Below, piece after piece: positions 33,073 to 40,379 of a stretch of 51,948 nt of DNA. The notes below the pieces were generated by a model, which did no database searches, was not told the DNA's origin, and saw only the letters and a program-made list of their open reading frames with translations. The first letter of the stretch is position 1. Every line of letters begins with the position of its first letter. The translations under genes were made by a program, and so were the position numbers. Origin of the DNA: Bacteroidales bacterium UBA6267 (GTDB taxonomy: Bacteria; Bacteroidota; Bacteroidia; Bacteroidales; UBA1556); NCBI GenBank assembly GCA_002440745.1, contig DJVB01000033.1:1-51948 (forward strand). The letters run 5' to 3'.

Positions 33073-33091
33073 GTCCCGATGGCTATCGGGA
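33073..33091. repeat. palindromic element, copy 1
   Basis: The element GTCCCGATGGCTATCGGGA replaces GGGACT of the parent tRNA-Leu. Its arms TCCCGAT and ATCGGGA are fully complementary. Confidence 0.85.
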
Positions 33092-33125
33092 TAAAATCCC
33101 TTGGCAGCAATGCCGTGCGGGTTCA

Positions 33126-33144
33126 TTCCGATAGCTATCGGAAC
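33126..33144. repeat. palindromic element, copy 2
   Basis: TTCCGATAGCTATCGGAAC replaces AGTCCC of the parent tRNA-Leu. Read on the other strand, it differs from copy 1 at only three positions, and the replaced hexamer is then also GGGACT. Confidence 0.85.
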
Positions 33145-33166
33145 GCCTCGGGTACGAAAACAGGTC

Positions 33167-33206
33167 AAAACCCTTTGTAAATCAAAGTTTTACAAGGGGT
33201 TTTTTG
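33167..33206. terminator. strong bidirectional terminator
   Basis: The arm aaaaccctttgtaaa (33167-33181) pairs with tttacaaggggtttt (33189-33203), with one G-T pair. It is flanked by A- and T-runs and lies between the tRNA region and the convergent arginine deiminase gene. Confidence 0.88.
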
Positions 33207-33246
33207 TTTTGAGTATGTAAGGAAAGGTTGTGAGGAAGTAATTGTT

Positions 33247-34518
33247 CTACCAATCTACAGGTTGCCTTCTTATGGGCATGGTCATACATCTGGCTCCGCC
33301 TCCTCCTCTTGGCAATTCGGACCCGTCGATAGTGACTACACATCTCTCGTAGTTGTCGGGGTGAACTTTCCCACTGATGATGTCAGTTGCTTCTAAAACT
33401 TCAAATCCATGATTATTGAGTTCGGTAATGGTTCTAAGATTTCGGCCGTAACCAATAATTTTTCCCGGAGCAAAAGCGAAAAAATTGGCTCCGCTATGCC
33501 ATTGCTCTCTATCTTGTATCCAACGGTCGTCTTGTCCTCCGCAATAAATCGGCTCCAAATCCATCCCTAAACTCTTTAGCCCTGTTAAAAGGTTTTCTTC
33601 GTTTTTTATGGAAATGACTCTGCCGTTTTTCACTTCAATATGAACTGTTTCATAGCGATTGGGTTGGAGAATTACCGGCTCGTAAACCATGCAATAGTTT
33701 TTGTCTAAAAGTGTGAAAACCATGTCTAAATGAATGAACGACTCAGGTTTTAAAGGTAGCTCTTGAATTAAAATATGCCGGTCTCGTTGGTTTTTCTTGA
33801 GTTTTTCTAAGATAAAGTCCACTCCTTGAGGTGTCGTTCTTGCACCAATTCCAACCAATTGAATATCTTCTCTGGCAATCAATACATCACCTCCTTCAAT
33901 GGTAACCATCGATGAATCAACCCCTTTTGTAAATAATGGATTAACAGTTTGGGTCTTAAGTTTTGGATGGTGTTGAAAAATTGCTTCCATCACTAAAGCT
34001 TCTCTTTCCCGAACTTGACTTGCCATTTTTGATATTAATACCGTATCGTTGAAAGCTATTGATGCATCTCTTGTAAAGAAGAAATTATGTAGAGGGCGCA
34101 GGGAATAACGTTCTTTACTTAAGTATTTCGTCAAATTGTCTTTTACCAAAACCATCCCTTCGATAATACTGTTGGCGCATGTTTCGGCATCTTGCTCTAA
34201 TAAATATTTGCAAATGTCGGGCTGGTTTTCATGATGACAAATTTTCCGGACTAAATCATATTTTGCTTCAACATTTGTTAAAACATCTTTCAGTAAGTCT
34301 TTGACTTGAAATGTTTTACTAACTTTATTTAAGACGCCTTCCAATTGAGCGTACTCGTTTTTACTTACTTGTAGGTTTAATATGTCGCTGTAAAGTGCTC
34401 TCTCTGCATTGGTTGGAGTCATATTTTCTACCTCACTTCCGGGGCGATGCAGAATGACACCTTCTAATTTCCCAATCTCAGAGCCAACATTGATACTCAT
34501 TGTTTCTTGTTCCATCAT
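33247..34518 (-). CDS. arcA: arginine deiminase
   Basis: This 423-residue enzyme of the guanidino-group-modifying superfamily hydrolyses arginine to citrulline and ammonia. Characteristic sites are the N-terminal GKLEGVILHRPG, FFTRDAS, EGGDVLIA, SFIHLDMVFTLLD and the C-terminal GGGGARCMTMP with catalytic C411. Length and motif order are standard for ArcA. The usual partners, ornithine carbamoyltransferase (arcB) and carbamate kinase (arcC), are not adjacent. Instead it lies 5 bp after an MFS permease gene, in a likely sfsA-permease-arcA operon. Either ATG of the tandem pair at 34518 and 34515 may be used. Confidence 0.93.
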   Translation of the reverse strand: MMEQETMSINVGSEIGKLEGVILHRPGSEVENMTPTNAERALYSDILNLQVSKNEYAQLEGVLNKVSKTFQVKDLLKDVLTNVEAKYDLVRKICHHENQPDICKYLLEQDAETCANSIIEGMVLVKDNLTKYLSKERYSLRPLHNFFFTRDASIAFNDTVLISKMASQVREREALVMEAIFQHHPKLKTQTVNPLFTKGVDSSMVTIEGGDVLIAREDIQLVGIGARTTPQGVDFILEKLKKNQRDRHILIQELPLKPESFIHLDMVFTLLDKNYCMVYEPVILQPNRYETVHIEVKNGRVISIKNEENLLTGLKSLGMDLEPIYCGGQDDRWIQDREQWHSGANFFAFAPGKIIGYGRNLRTITELNNHGFEVLEATDIISGKVHPDNYERCVVTIDGSELPRGGGGARCMTMPIRRQPVDW

Positions 34519-34523
34519 AATTT

Positions 34524-35801
34524 CTAATGTTTTATATTTTCAAATGCCAAAGGATTGTGTTTATGTTTGAAAAATAGGGCAAACAAAACAGCCACAACGA
34601 GTGAATATGCTGCAAATGCCATCCATATTCCCGGCCAATCTTTGACATGAGTAATCGGGTCTTCAAAATATTTAGCAATAACAAAACCCGCAATGATATT
34701 GCCTAAAACTGCCCCAACGCCGTTGGTCATAAGCATGAAAACACCTTGTGCTGATGACTGAATTTTTGAGTCGGTATTTTGTTCAACATATAAGGCCCCC
34801 GATATATTGAAGAAATCGAAGGCTAATCCGTAAATCACGCAAGAAGCAATAATCAGAGTAAAACCTAAAATTGAATTATCGGCCAAGCCAAATAATCCGA
34901 ATCTCAAAACCCATGCTATCATGCTGAATAGCATTACCTTTTTTATTCCAAATCGTTTCATGAAGAATGGAATGGCTAAGATGAAAAGGGTTTCTGAAAT
35001 CTGTGATACAGAAAGGATTATAGTTGAGAAATTATTGATTAATTCGCCAACCGGAAAAACGGTTGGGTCTTGCAGAAATCCATCGCCGTAGGCATTTGTA
35101 AGTTGTAATGAGCCTCCAAGCAATAAACTAAAAAGGAAAAATAGGGCCATTTTCTTTTGTTTGAAAAGAACAAATGCTTCTAAGCCTAATTTCTGAATCA
35201 AGGTTTTCTTCTCATTGGAGTTTTTGTTATTTTCGTTTTCTAAAGCTGGCAGAGCAATGAAAGTGAAAATTGCCAGAATCATAGCTGATATAGCAGAAAT
35301 AATAAATGAAACTTTGATGCTTTGACCTGCTCCCCAATCTTTTGTGAAAAAGTTTGTAAGCCACATTGCTCCAATAAAACCAACCGTTCCCCAAACGCGA
35401 ATAGGCGGAAAATAGGTGGTTGGGTCTTTTCCTTCACGTTTCAAAATGAGAAAACCGATGGAATTATTCAAGCCGATGGTTGGCATATAAAACGACATTG
35501 CCACTAAAAGCACCCAAAAGAATGGAATAGGGGAGTCGATAAACGGCAAGCCTAACATGCTTAATGCAAAGAAAAGATGTAACAAAGAAAATACATAGTT
35601 GGCTTTCCATTTGTCGGCTAGGATTCCGAAAAGGGTGGGCATGACCAGCGATGCAAATCCCATGGTTGAGAATACAAGACCAAATTCGGCTCCATTCCAC
35701 TGTTTTTCAACAAATCCGTAATGAGCTAATGTCATCATCCAAGACCCCCAGGCGAAAAACTGGAGGAAATTCATAATAATAAGTTTAGTTCGCATACTCA
35801 T
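34524..35801 (-). CDS. MFS permease of the nucleoside:H+ symporter (NupG-like) type
   Basis: This 425-residue protein has about 12 hydrophobic helices. The start (LIIMNFLQFFAWGSWMMTLAHYGF) and the middle (FPPIRVWGTVGFI) are typical of the NupG/XapB nucleoside symporter family of the major facilitator superfamily. It would import nucleosides, or possibly sugars, with protons across the inner membrane. The short gaps to sfsA (12 bp) and arcA (5 bp) indicate an operon. A 5'-nucleotidase pair at 38154-39855 could supply nucleosides, which fits but is inference. Confidence 0.88.
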   Translation of the reverse strand: MSMRTKLIIMNFLQFFAWGSWMMTLAHYGFVEKQWNGAEFGLVFSTMGFASLVMPTLFGILADKWKANYVFSLLHLFFALSMLGLPFIDSPIPFFWVLLVAMSFYMPTIGLNNSIGFLILKREGKDPTTYFPPIRVWGTVGFIGAMWLTNFFTKDWGAGQSIKVSFIISAISAMILAIFTFIALPALENENNKNSNEKKTLIQKLGLEAFVLFKQKKMALFFLFSLLLGGSLQLTNAYGDGFLQDPTVFPVGELINNFSTIILSVSQISETLFILAIPFFMKRFGIKKVMLFSMIAWVLRFGLFGLADNSILGFTLIIASCVIYGLAFDFFNISGALYVEQNTDSKIQSSAQGVFMLMTNGVGAVLGNIIAGFVIAKYFEDPITHVKDWPGIWMAFAAYSLVVAVLFALFFKHKHNPLAFENIKH

Positions 35802-35813
35802 AAGTCGGGAGTT

Positions 35814-36506
35814 TTAGTATTCAAATGGGAGTTTTTTGCCAATAGTAATATCTTGTTCAGTTACGATTGCTTGGTAAGCCAAAACCTCAACACCTGACTG
35901 ATAGGCTTCAATGAGTGTTTTGGTGTAATTTGGATCTATGTCTTTGGCAGGAGCAAAGATTTCTACATCCTGACGCTGAACTATATATAGCATTACTGCT
36001 CGATGTCCGGTTCGTTTCGCTTCCATTAAAGTGTTCAGGTGTTTTGTTCCGCGCGTAGTAACGGCATCTGGGAAAAGGGCGTAGTTGCCTTCTTTAAGCG
36101 TAACGTTTTTTACTTCCACAAAACATATTTCGCTGCTGTTTTCAGCCATAATATCAAAACGACTATCCCCAAATTTCACCTCTCTTTTCACAGAATCATA
36201 GTTTGAGAGCTCAGGAATTTTGTTTTGACTGATGGCTTCAAACGCAAGCTGATTTGGATTTGAAGTATTGATTCCCACCCAGTTTTGGTTGATTTCAATC
36301 ATTTCCCATGTAAAGCGCGTCTTGCGATTTGGGTCGTCAACAGGGGAGAGCATCACACGGGCATTGGCTTCGAGGCATGATTTCATTGTGCCCGAATTTG
36401 TGCAATGTGCGGTTATAATTTCTCCGTTATCTAATTGAACATCAGCTAAAAAGCGTTTGTATCTTTTAATTAATCTTCCTGAAATTAAAGGCGCTTTGAA
36501 AACCAT
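35814..36506 (-). CDS. sfsA: SfsA family protein
   Basis: This 230-residue SfsA (sugar fermentation stimulation) homologue shows RYKRFLADVQLDNGE, AHCTNSGTMKSC, the nuclease-like core RFDIMAENSSEICFVEVKNVTL, FPDAVTTRGTKHL and HRAVMLYIVQR. The D..E.K pattern resembles restriction-type nuclease folds, and the biochemical role is not settled. The gene follows dnaA, separated by a terminator, and heads the sfsA-permease-arcA unit. No clear promoter was found in the 49-bp gap. Confidence 0.94.
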   Translation of the reverse strand: MVFKAPLISGRLIKRYKRFLADVQLDNGEIITAHCTNSGTMKSCLEANARVMLSPVDDPNRKTRFTWEMIEINQNWVGINTSNPNQLAFEAISQNKIPELSNYDSVKREVKFGDSRFDIMAENSSEICFVEVKNVTLKEGNYALFPDAVTTRGTKHLNTLMEAKRTGHRAVMLYIVQRQDVEIFAPAKDIDPNYTKTLIEAYQSGVEVLAYQAIVTEQDITIGKKLPFEY

Positions 36507-36525
36507 ATCTTCTGTTTTTGATAAA

Positions 36526-36552
36526 AAAAGGCCTGAGAATGTCAGGCCTTTT
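36526..36552 (-). terminator. rho-independent terminator of dnaA
   Basis: aaaaggcctga (36526-36536) pairs with tcaggcctttt (36542-36552) around a 5-nt loop, followed by a T-run on the minus strand. Confidence 0.92.
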
Positions 36553-36555
36553 CTT

Positions 36556-37992
36556 TTATATTTTGATTTTCTTTTCTAAATCTTCTACAAAAATTCTGAA
36601 TTGTTTATCCGTGTCTATCAGGTTGTTAACCGTTCGACACGCGTGCAGAACAGTTGCATGGTCTTTATTACCGCAATGAATACCTATGGTTGCGAGAGAT
36701 GATTTTGTGTATTTTTTCGAGAAATACATTGCGATTTGACGAGCCTGAACAATTTCCCGCTTGCGGGTTTTGGAATTAATCAAATCGACCGGAATATTGA
36801 AATAGTCGCTCACCACTTTCTGGATATAATCAATACTAATTTCTCTTGAAGTATTTTTGACAAATTTGTCAATCATCTGACGTGCAAGGTCTAAAGTGAT
36901 TGGTTTCTTGTTTAAACTCGACTGAGCTAAAATGGAAATTAGCGCACCTTCCAATTCACGAATATTTGTGGTGATGCTATATGCTAAGTATTCAATCACT
37001 TCGTCGGGCATATTCAGACCATCTTTTCGAAGTTTTGACTTGAGAATAGCGATTCTGGTTTCTAAATCAGGAGTTTGTAAATCTGCTGCAAGTCCCCATT
37101 TGAATCGGCTTAAAAGGCGTGGCTTTATACCTTCCAACTCGACCGGAGGTTTGTCGGAGGTGATAACTATCTGTTTTCCATGCTGATGCAAATGGTTGAA
37201 AATGTGGAAGAAGATGTCTTGCGTTTTTTCTTTATTTGCTAAATCATGGATGTCGTCGATAAGTAAAACATCTATCATCTGATAGAAATGTGTGAAATCG
37301 TTCTGACTGTTATTCCGAACTGCATCAATAAATTGATTGATGAATTGTTCGCTGCGGACGTAGAGGACGGTTTTTTCAGGAAAATTGTTTTTTACTTCAA
37401 TTCCAATTGATTGAAGGAGGTGCGATTTTCCAAGTCCATTATTGCTATAAATAAAGAACGGGTTAAAGGATGTTCTGCCAGGATTTTGCGATACGGCGAA
37501 ACCGGCAGACCGTGCCAAACGATTGCAATCTCCTTCGATGAAATTGTCGAAGGATTTGGCCTCATTTAGTTGTGAATTGACCTTTATTTTCTTTAGCCCG
37601 GGAATAATGAACGGATTGGGTACACCTTTTTCTTTTTCCTTGTTTAAGTCTATAGGCATATTTGTGGGCTTATTATTGAGTGACTTCTTATTAGTCGTTG
37701 GTAAATCAACAGTATAAGACTCGTTTGTTTGGTAGTTTCTGTCCATAACAATCCGATACTCCAATTTACCTGAAGCTCCTAATTCTTTACGAATGGTCTT
37801 ACGAAGCAAATCAATATAATGCTCCTCTATCCATTCGTAAAAAAATTGACTTGGAACCTGAATTGTTAATACAGCATCTTTTAGCTGAACAGGCACGATT
37901 GGTTCAAACCATGTCTTGTATGCCTGAAAAGTGAGGTTGTCACGTATCACTTGCAGACAATTATTCCATACAGTTTTATAATCACTTGACAT
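36556..37992 (-). CDS. dnaA: chromosomal replication initiator DnaA
   Basis: This 478-residue protein has all four DnaA regions. The N-terminal domain (1-90) is WNNCLQVIRDNLTFQAYKTWFEPI, a polar linker runs from about 100 to 145, and the AAA+ ATPase has NNGLGKSHLLQSIG and LLIDDIHDL. The C-terminal DNA-binding domain has the signature HCGNKDHATVLHACRTV. It melts the origin by binding DnaA boxes. The 161-bp region upstream (37993-38153) contains no word close to TTATNCACA, so the origin is not evident here. A near-consensus -7 (CATATTTG, 38119-38126 on the minus strand) may serve as its promoter. Confidence 0.97.
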   Translation of the reverse strand: MSSDYKTVWNNCLQVIRDNLTFQAYKTWFEPIVPVQLKDAVLTIQVPSQFFYEWIEEHYIDLLRKTIRKELGASGKLEYRIVMDRNYQTNESYTVDLPTTNKKSLNNKPTNMPIDLNKEKEKGVPNPFIIPGLKKIKVNSQLNEAKSFDNFIEGDCNRLARSAGFAVSQNPGRTSFNPFFIYSNNGLGKSHLLQSIGIEVKNNFPEKTVLYVRSEQFINQFIDAVRNNSQNDFTHFYQMIDVLLIDDIHDLANKEKTQDIFFHIFNHLHQHGKQIVITSDKPPVELEGIKPRLLSRFKWGLAADLQTPDLETRIAILKSKLRKDGLNMPDEVIEYLAYSITTNIRELEGALISILAQSSLNKKPITLDLARQMIDKFVKNTSREISIDYIQKVVSDYFNIPVDLINSKTRKREIVQARQIAMYFSKKYTKSSLATIGIHCGNKDHATVLHACRTVNNLIDTDKQFRIFVEDLEKKIKI

Positions 37993-38153
37993 TCTAAACT
38001 GAATCTCTTTTAGTAGTTAATACTTACAATATTTCGTTTGTCCCTTTACTTCAATTGTTTAGAAGATTTTAGTCGGGTAGTCATCAGGCATCACGGTATT
38101 ACCTGATTTCAAGGTGCAAATATGAACATAAAAAAGTTTAAAAAAAACATTTT

Positions 38154-39086
38154 TTAGACTTGATTTTTAAGAATTTTAGTTGTATTTATAGCGTTAACTA
38201 TTTGCATAAATTTTTTTGAAAGAATAAAGTCTGTTCGTCCTAAATTTATGCCTCCCCATCCTGATTGTGAAACTATTACATCTTGATTTTTACTGTTTTG
38301 AACTACTATTGCCTGGTCCAAAAAGGTATGTGTGTGGCCTCCAATTATCAGATTTGTGCTTTCAGTTAGAGCGGCAATCTTCAAATCTGAAATTTTTTCC
38401 GACTCATAGCTGTGACCAAGATGTGAAAGTGCTATGATAACCTTACAACTTTCTGCAACTAATAGTTGCTCCATTTCCCTGGCTTTTTCCACCGGGTCGA
38501 TGTAAATCATGTCGCCAAAATTCTTTCGAGAAACTAAACCTTTTGGGTCAATGCCTAATCCGTAAACACCAATTTTTACTCCGCCTTTATTGAAGATTTT
38601 ATAAGGCATTGTCATGTCGCGTAAGGCTGTGTTACTAAAGTCGTAGTTTGAACAGATAAACGGAAAATTAGCTTTTGGAAGTTGTTTTTCTAAGTTTTCA
38701 ATGCCATCATCAAATTCATGATTGCCAAGAGTAGATGCGTCATATCCAATCATGTTCATCAGTTTGAGTTCGAGTTCGCCTTTATACACATTATAATACG
38801 GAGTGCCTTGAAAAATATCTCCTGCATCTAAAACCAAAACTTGATTGCCTTCTTGACGAATAGAATTTATAACGGCTGCTCTTCTGGCCATTCCTCCCAT
38901 ATTTGCAAATCTTTTATCGTCCGCAGGGAAAGGGTCTATTCTGCTGTGCATATCGTTGGTGCTCAGAATTGTAAGAATTATTTGATCATCCTCTGAATTG
39001 GCAAAAAGTCGGTATGGTAAAAAACCTAAACCTGCAATTAGGCCAAGTCCGGCTCCGGTTTTTAAAAAATCTCTTCGGTTTATCAT
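38154..39086 (-). CDS. 5'-nucleotidase catalytic (metallophosphatase) subunit
   Basis: This 310-residue calcineurin-like metallophosphoesterase has all five metal motifs of the UshA/5'-nucleotidase N-terminal domain: TNDMHSRIDP, DAGDIFQGTPY, GNHEFDDG, LSHLGH and GGHTHTF. The N-terminus INRRDFLK followed by a hydrophobic stretch is a twin-arginine-like export signal, so it acts in the periplasm. It ends where the C-terminal substrate-binding domain of UshA would begin. That domain is encoded by the gene 4 bp upstream. Together they should release nucleosides and phosphate from nucleotides. Confidence 0.93.
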   Translation of the reverse strand: MINRRDFLKTGAGLGLIAGLGFLPYRLFANSEDDQIILTILSTNDMHSRIDPFPADDKRFANMGGMARRAAVINSIRQEGNQVLVLDAGDIFQGTPYYNVYKGELELKLMNMIGYDASTLGNHEFDDGIENLEKQLPKANFPFICSNYDFSNTALRDMTMPYKIFNKGGVKIGVYGLGIDPKGLVSRKNFGDMIYIDPVEKAREMEQLLVAESCKVIIALSHLGHSYESEKISDLKIAALTESTNLIIGGHTHTFLDQAIVVQNSKNQDVIVSQSGWGGINLGRTDFILSKKFMQIVNAINTTKILKNQV

Positions 39087-39090
39087 AGAC

Positions 39091-39855
39091 TTAAAGTATA
39101 ATTCGTTCTTCAGTATTGGGTTTCAATGTTTTATTTTCCTTCTGAAATTCCTTGATATATTCAATCATCGCATCTCTAATTAATATTCCTGTACGGTAGT
39201 AAGTTATAGGATTCTTAAAAAAGCTCATTTTATCGCCACCATCCGCAAGATAATCTGAAGTTACAACAATGTAGTTTTTAGAAATTTCAAAAGGTTTTTC
39301 ATTTATAAATGCTTGATAATCTTTATGTTTTTTAATTATTTTGCATCCTGCAACAGGTTGACCCTCAGATGCAATTATGTAGCGAAATAAGGAGTCGATC
39401 TGATTTCCTGAAAGCTCTAAAATCACCATTTCATTCTCGAAGGGCATAAGTTGAAATACGTTGCCTACGGTTAAGGGGCCTTTTGGTAGAGGATATCGCA
39501 ATCCTCCGTAGTTTAGCAAGCATATTTCAGGCATCATTCCGGCTGTTCCTGAGTGCTTTCGGCTCATTTTCAAAACCATATCGGTTGTGAGATTATTCAA
39601 TAATCCATTTGGCTTGTTCTTAAAATGTTCCACTTCCGAAATGCCAATCACCTCATTCATAGCCGAATCGACTCTTTCACGATATGGAATGATGAAAGAA
39701 TCAATTTTGGGGTCAATATTTATAGCAATATTGCTATCAACTGGAATATAAATGGTTGATGATTCCCAACTTTGGGGTTCTTGATGCTCTGTATTTGTGC
39801 AACTAAAAAGAAATAGAGCAAAAAATAGTGAATACAGAATTCGTAAAACTTTCAT
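39091..39855 (-). CDS. 5'-nucleotidase C-terminal domain lipoprotein
   Basis: This 254-residue protein has a lipoprotein signal with lipobox LFSC (C19). Its body matches the 5'-nucleotidase C-terminal domain: NLTTDMVLKMS, NYGGLRYPLPKGPLTVGNVFQLMPFEN and SDYLADGGDKMSFF. In UshA this domain binds the nucleobase and follows the catalytic domain in one chain. Here it is a separate gene placed before the catalytic one. The lipid anchor probably tethers the complex. Transcription starts at one half of a palindromic divergent promoter (39921-39937). Confidence 0.92.
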   Translation of the reverse strand: MKVLRILYSLFFALFLFSCTNTEHQEPQSWESSTIYIPVDSNIAINIDPKIDSFIIPYRERVDSAMNEVIGISEVEHFKNKPNGLLNNLTTDMVLKMSRKHSGTAGMMPEICLLNYGGLRYPLPKGPLTVGNVFQLMPFENEMVILELSGNQIDSLFRYIIASEGQPVAGCKIIKKHKDYQAFINEKPFEISKNYIVVTSDYLADGGDKMSFFKNPITYYRTGILIRDAMIEYIKEFQKENKTLKPNTEERIIL

Positions 39856-39920
39856 AAATAATCAGTTATTTAATAAGAGAGTTGTTGAAAAGCCAATTGG
39901 TCAAGCCTTTTGGGTAGTTG

Positions 39921-39937
39921 CAAAAGTAGTACTTTTG
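39921..39937. promoter_or_regulatory. palindromic pair of divergent -7 elements
   Basis: The sequence caaaagta-g-tacttttg gives TACTTTTG on both strands (minus 39928-39921, plus 39930-39937), separated by one base. The two polymerases would compete for overlapping sites, serving the 5'-nucleotidase pair leftward and the thioesterase rightward. Confidence 0.65.
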
Positions 39938-39965
39938 AAGCAAGATAACTTCAATATTGTATGAT

Positions 39966-40379
39966 ATGATTGTTAAAGAAACAAATATCAGAGTTCCTTA
40001 CGGACACACTGATCAGATGGGTTTTGTATATTATGGCAACTATCCGCTTTACTATGAAATGGGGCGCACTGAGTCGTTGCGTAGCATGGGTACAAGCTAT
40101 AAAGAATTGGAAGATGATCAGGTACTGATGCCGGTTATTGATATGAATATCAAATACTTAAAACCCGCTCGATACGACGATTTGCTTACTATTCGAACTA
40201 TAGTAAAGGAGCTTCCATCCACACGAATGAAGTTCTTTTACGAAATTTATAACCAATCCGGTGAATTGTTGAATCAAGGCGAAACTACTTTGATTTTCTT
40301 GAGTCAACAGCGCAACCGTCCGGTGCGCTGCCCTCAATGGATGCTGGATATTTTCGCCAACGAATTTGCAAAGTCCTGA
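39966..40379 (+). CDS. YbgC-like acyl-CoA thioesterase
   Basis: This 137-residue hot-dog-fold thioesterase carries the 4HBT/YbgC signature YGHTDQMGFVYYGNYPLYYE, with the catalytic Asp in HTDQMG. It hydrolyses acyl-CoA thioesters in the cytoplasm. The ATG at 39966 (MIVKETN) is chosen, 29 nt after the -7 element. A TTG three codons earlier is possible. The stop codon TGA touches the stop codon of the convergent acs gene with no base between them. Confidence 0.9.
   Translation: MIVKETNIRVPYGHTDQMGFVYYGNYPLYYEMGRTESLRSMGTSYKELEDDQVLMPVIDMNIKYLKPARYDDLLTIRTIVKELPSTRMKFFYEIYNQSGELLNQGETTLIFLSQQRNRPVRCPQWMLDIFANEFAKS

Larger units (their letters stand above)
33056..33154 (+). pseudogene. tRNA-Leu relic with two 19-bp palindromes
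   Basis: From the D-arm onward this is a copy of the tRNA-Leu at 32921-33004, with long identical stretches including a 34-nt block from the anticodon loop to the T-stem and the last 10 nt. The 5' acceptor strand is missing. Two hexamers of the parent, GGGACT in the anticodon stem and its reverse complement AGTCCC in the T-arm, are each replaced by a near-identical 19-bp palindrome (33073-33091 and 33126-33144, core CCGATRGCTATCGG). The anticodon stem and T-arm are thereby destroyed, so it cannot be a working tRNA. Confidence 0.85.

Noticed and set aside
32908..33180. Open frames across the tRNA-Leu and its relic
   Set aside because: They are readings of tRNA and palindrome sequence with no family likeness.
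37993..38153. Replication origin beside dnaA
   Set aside because: No DnaA-box-like words (TTATNCACA) or AT-rich 13-mers were found; only a possible -7 element.
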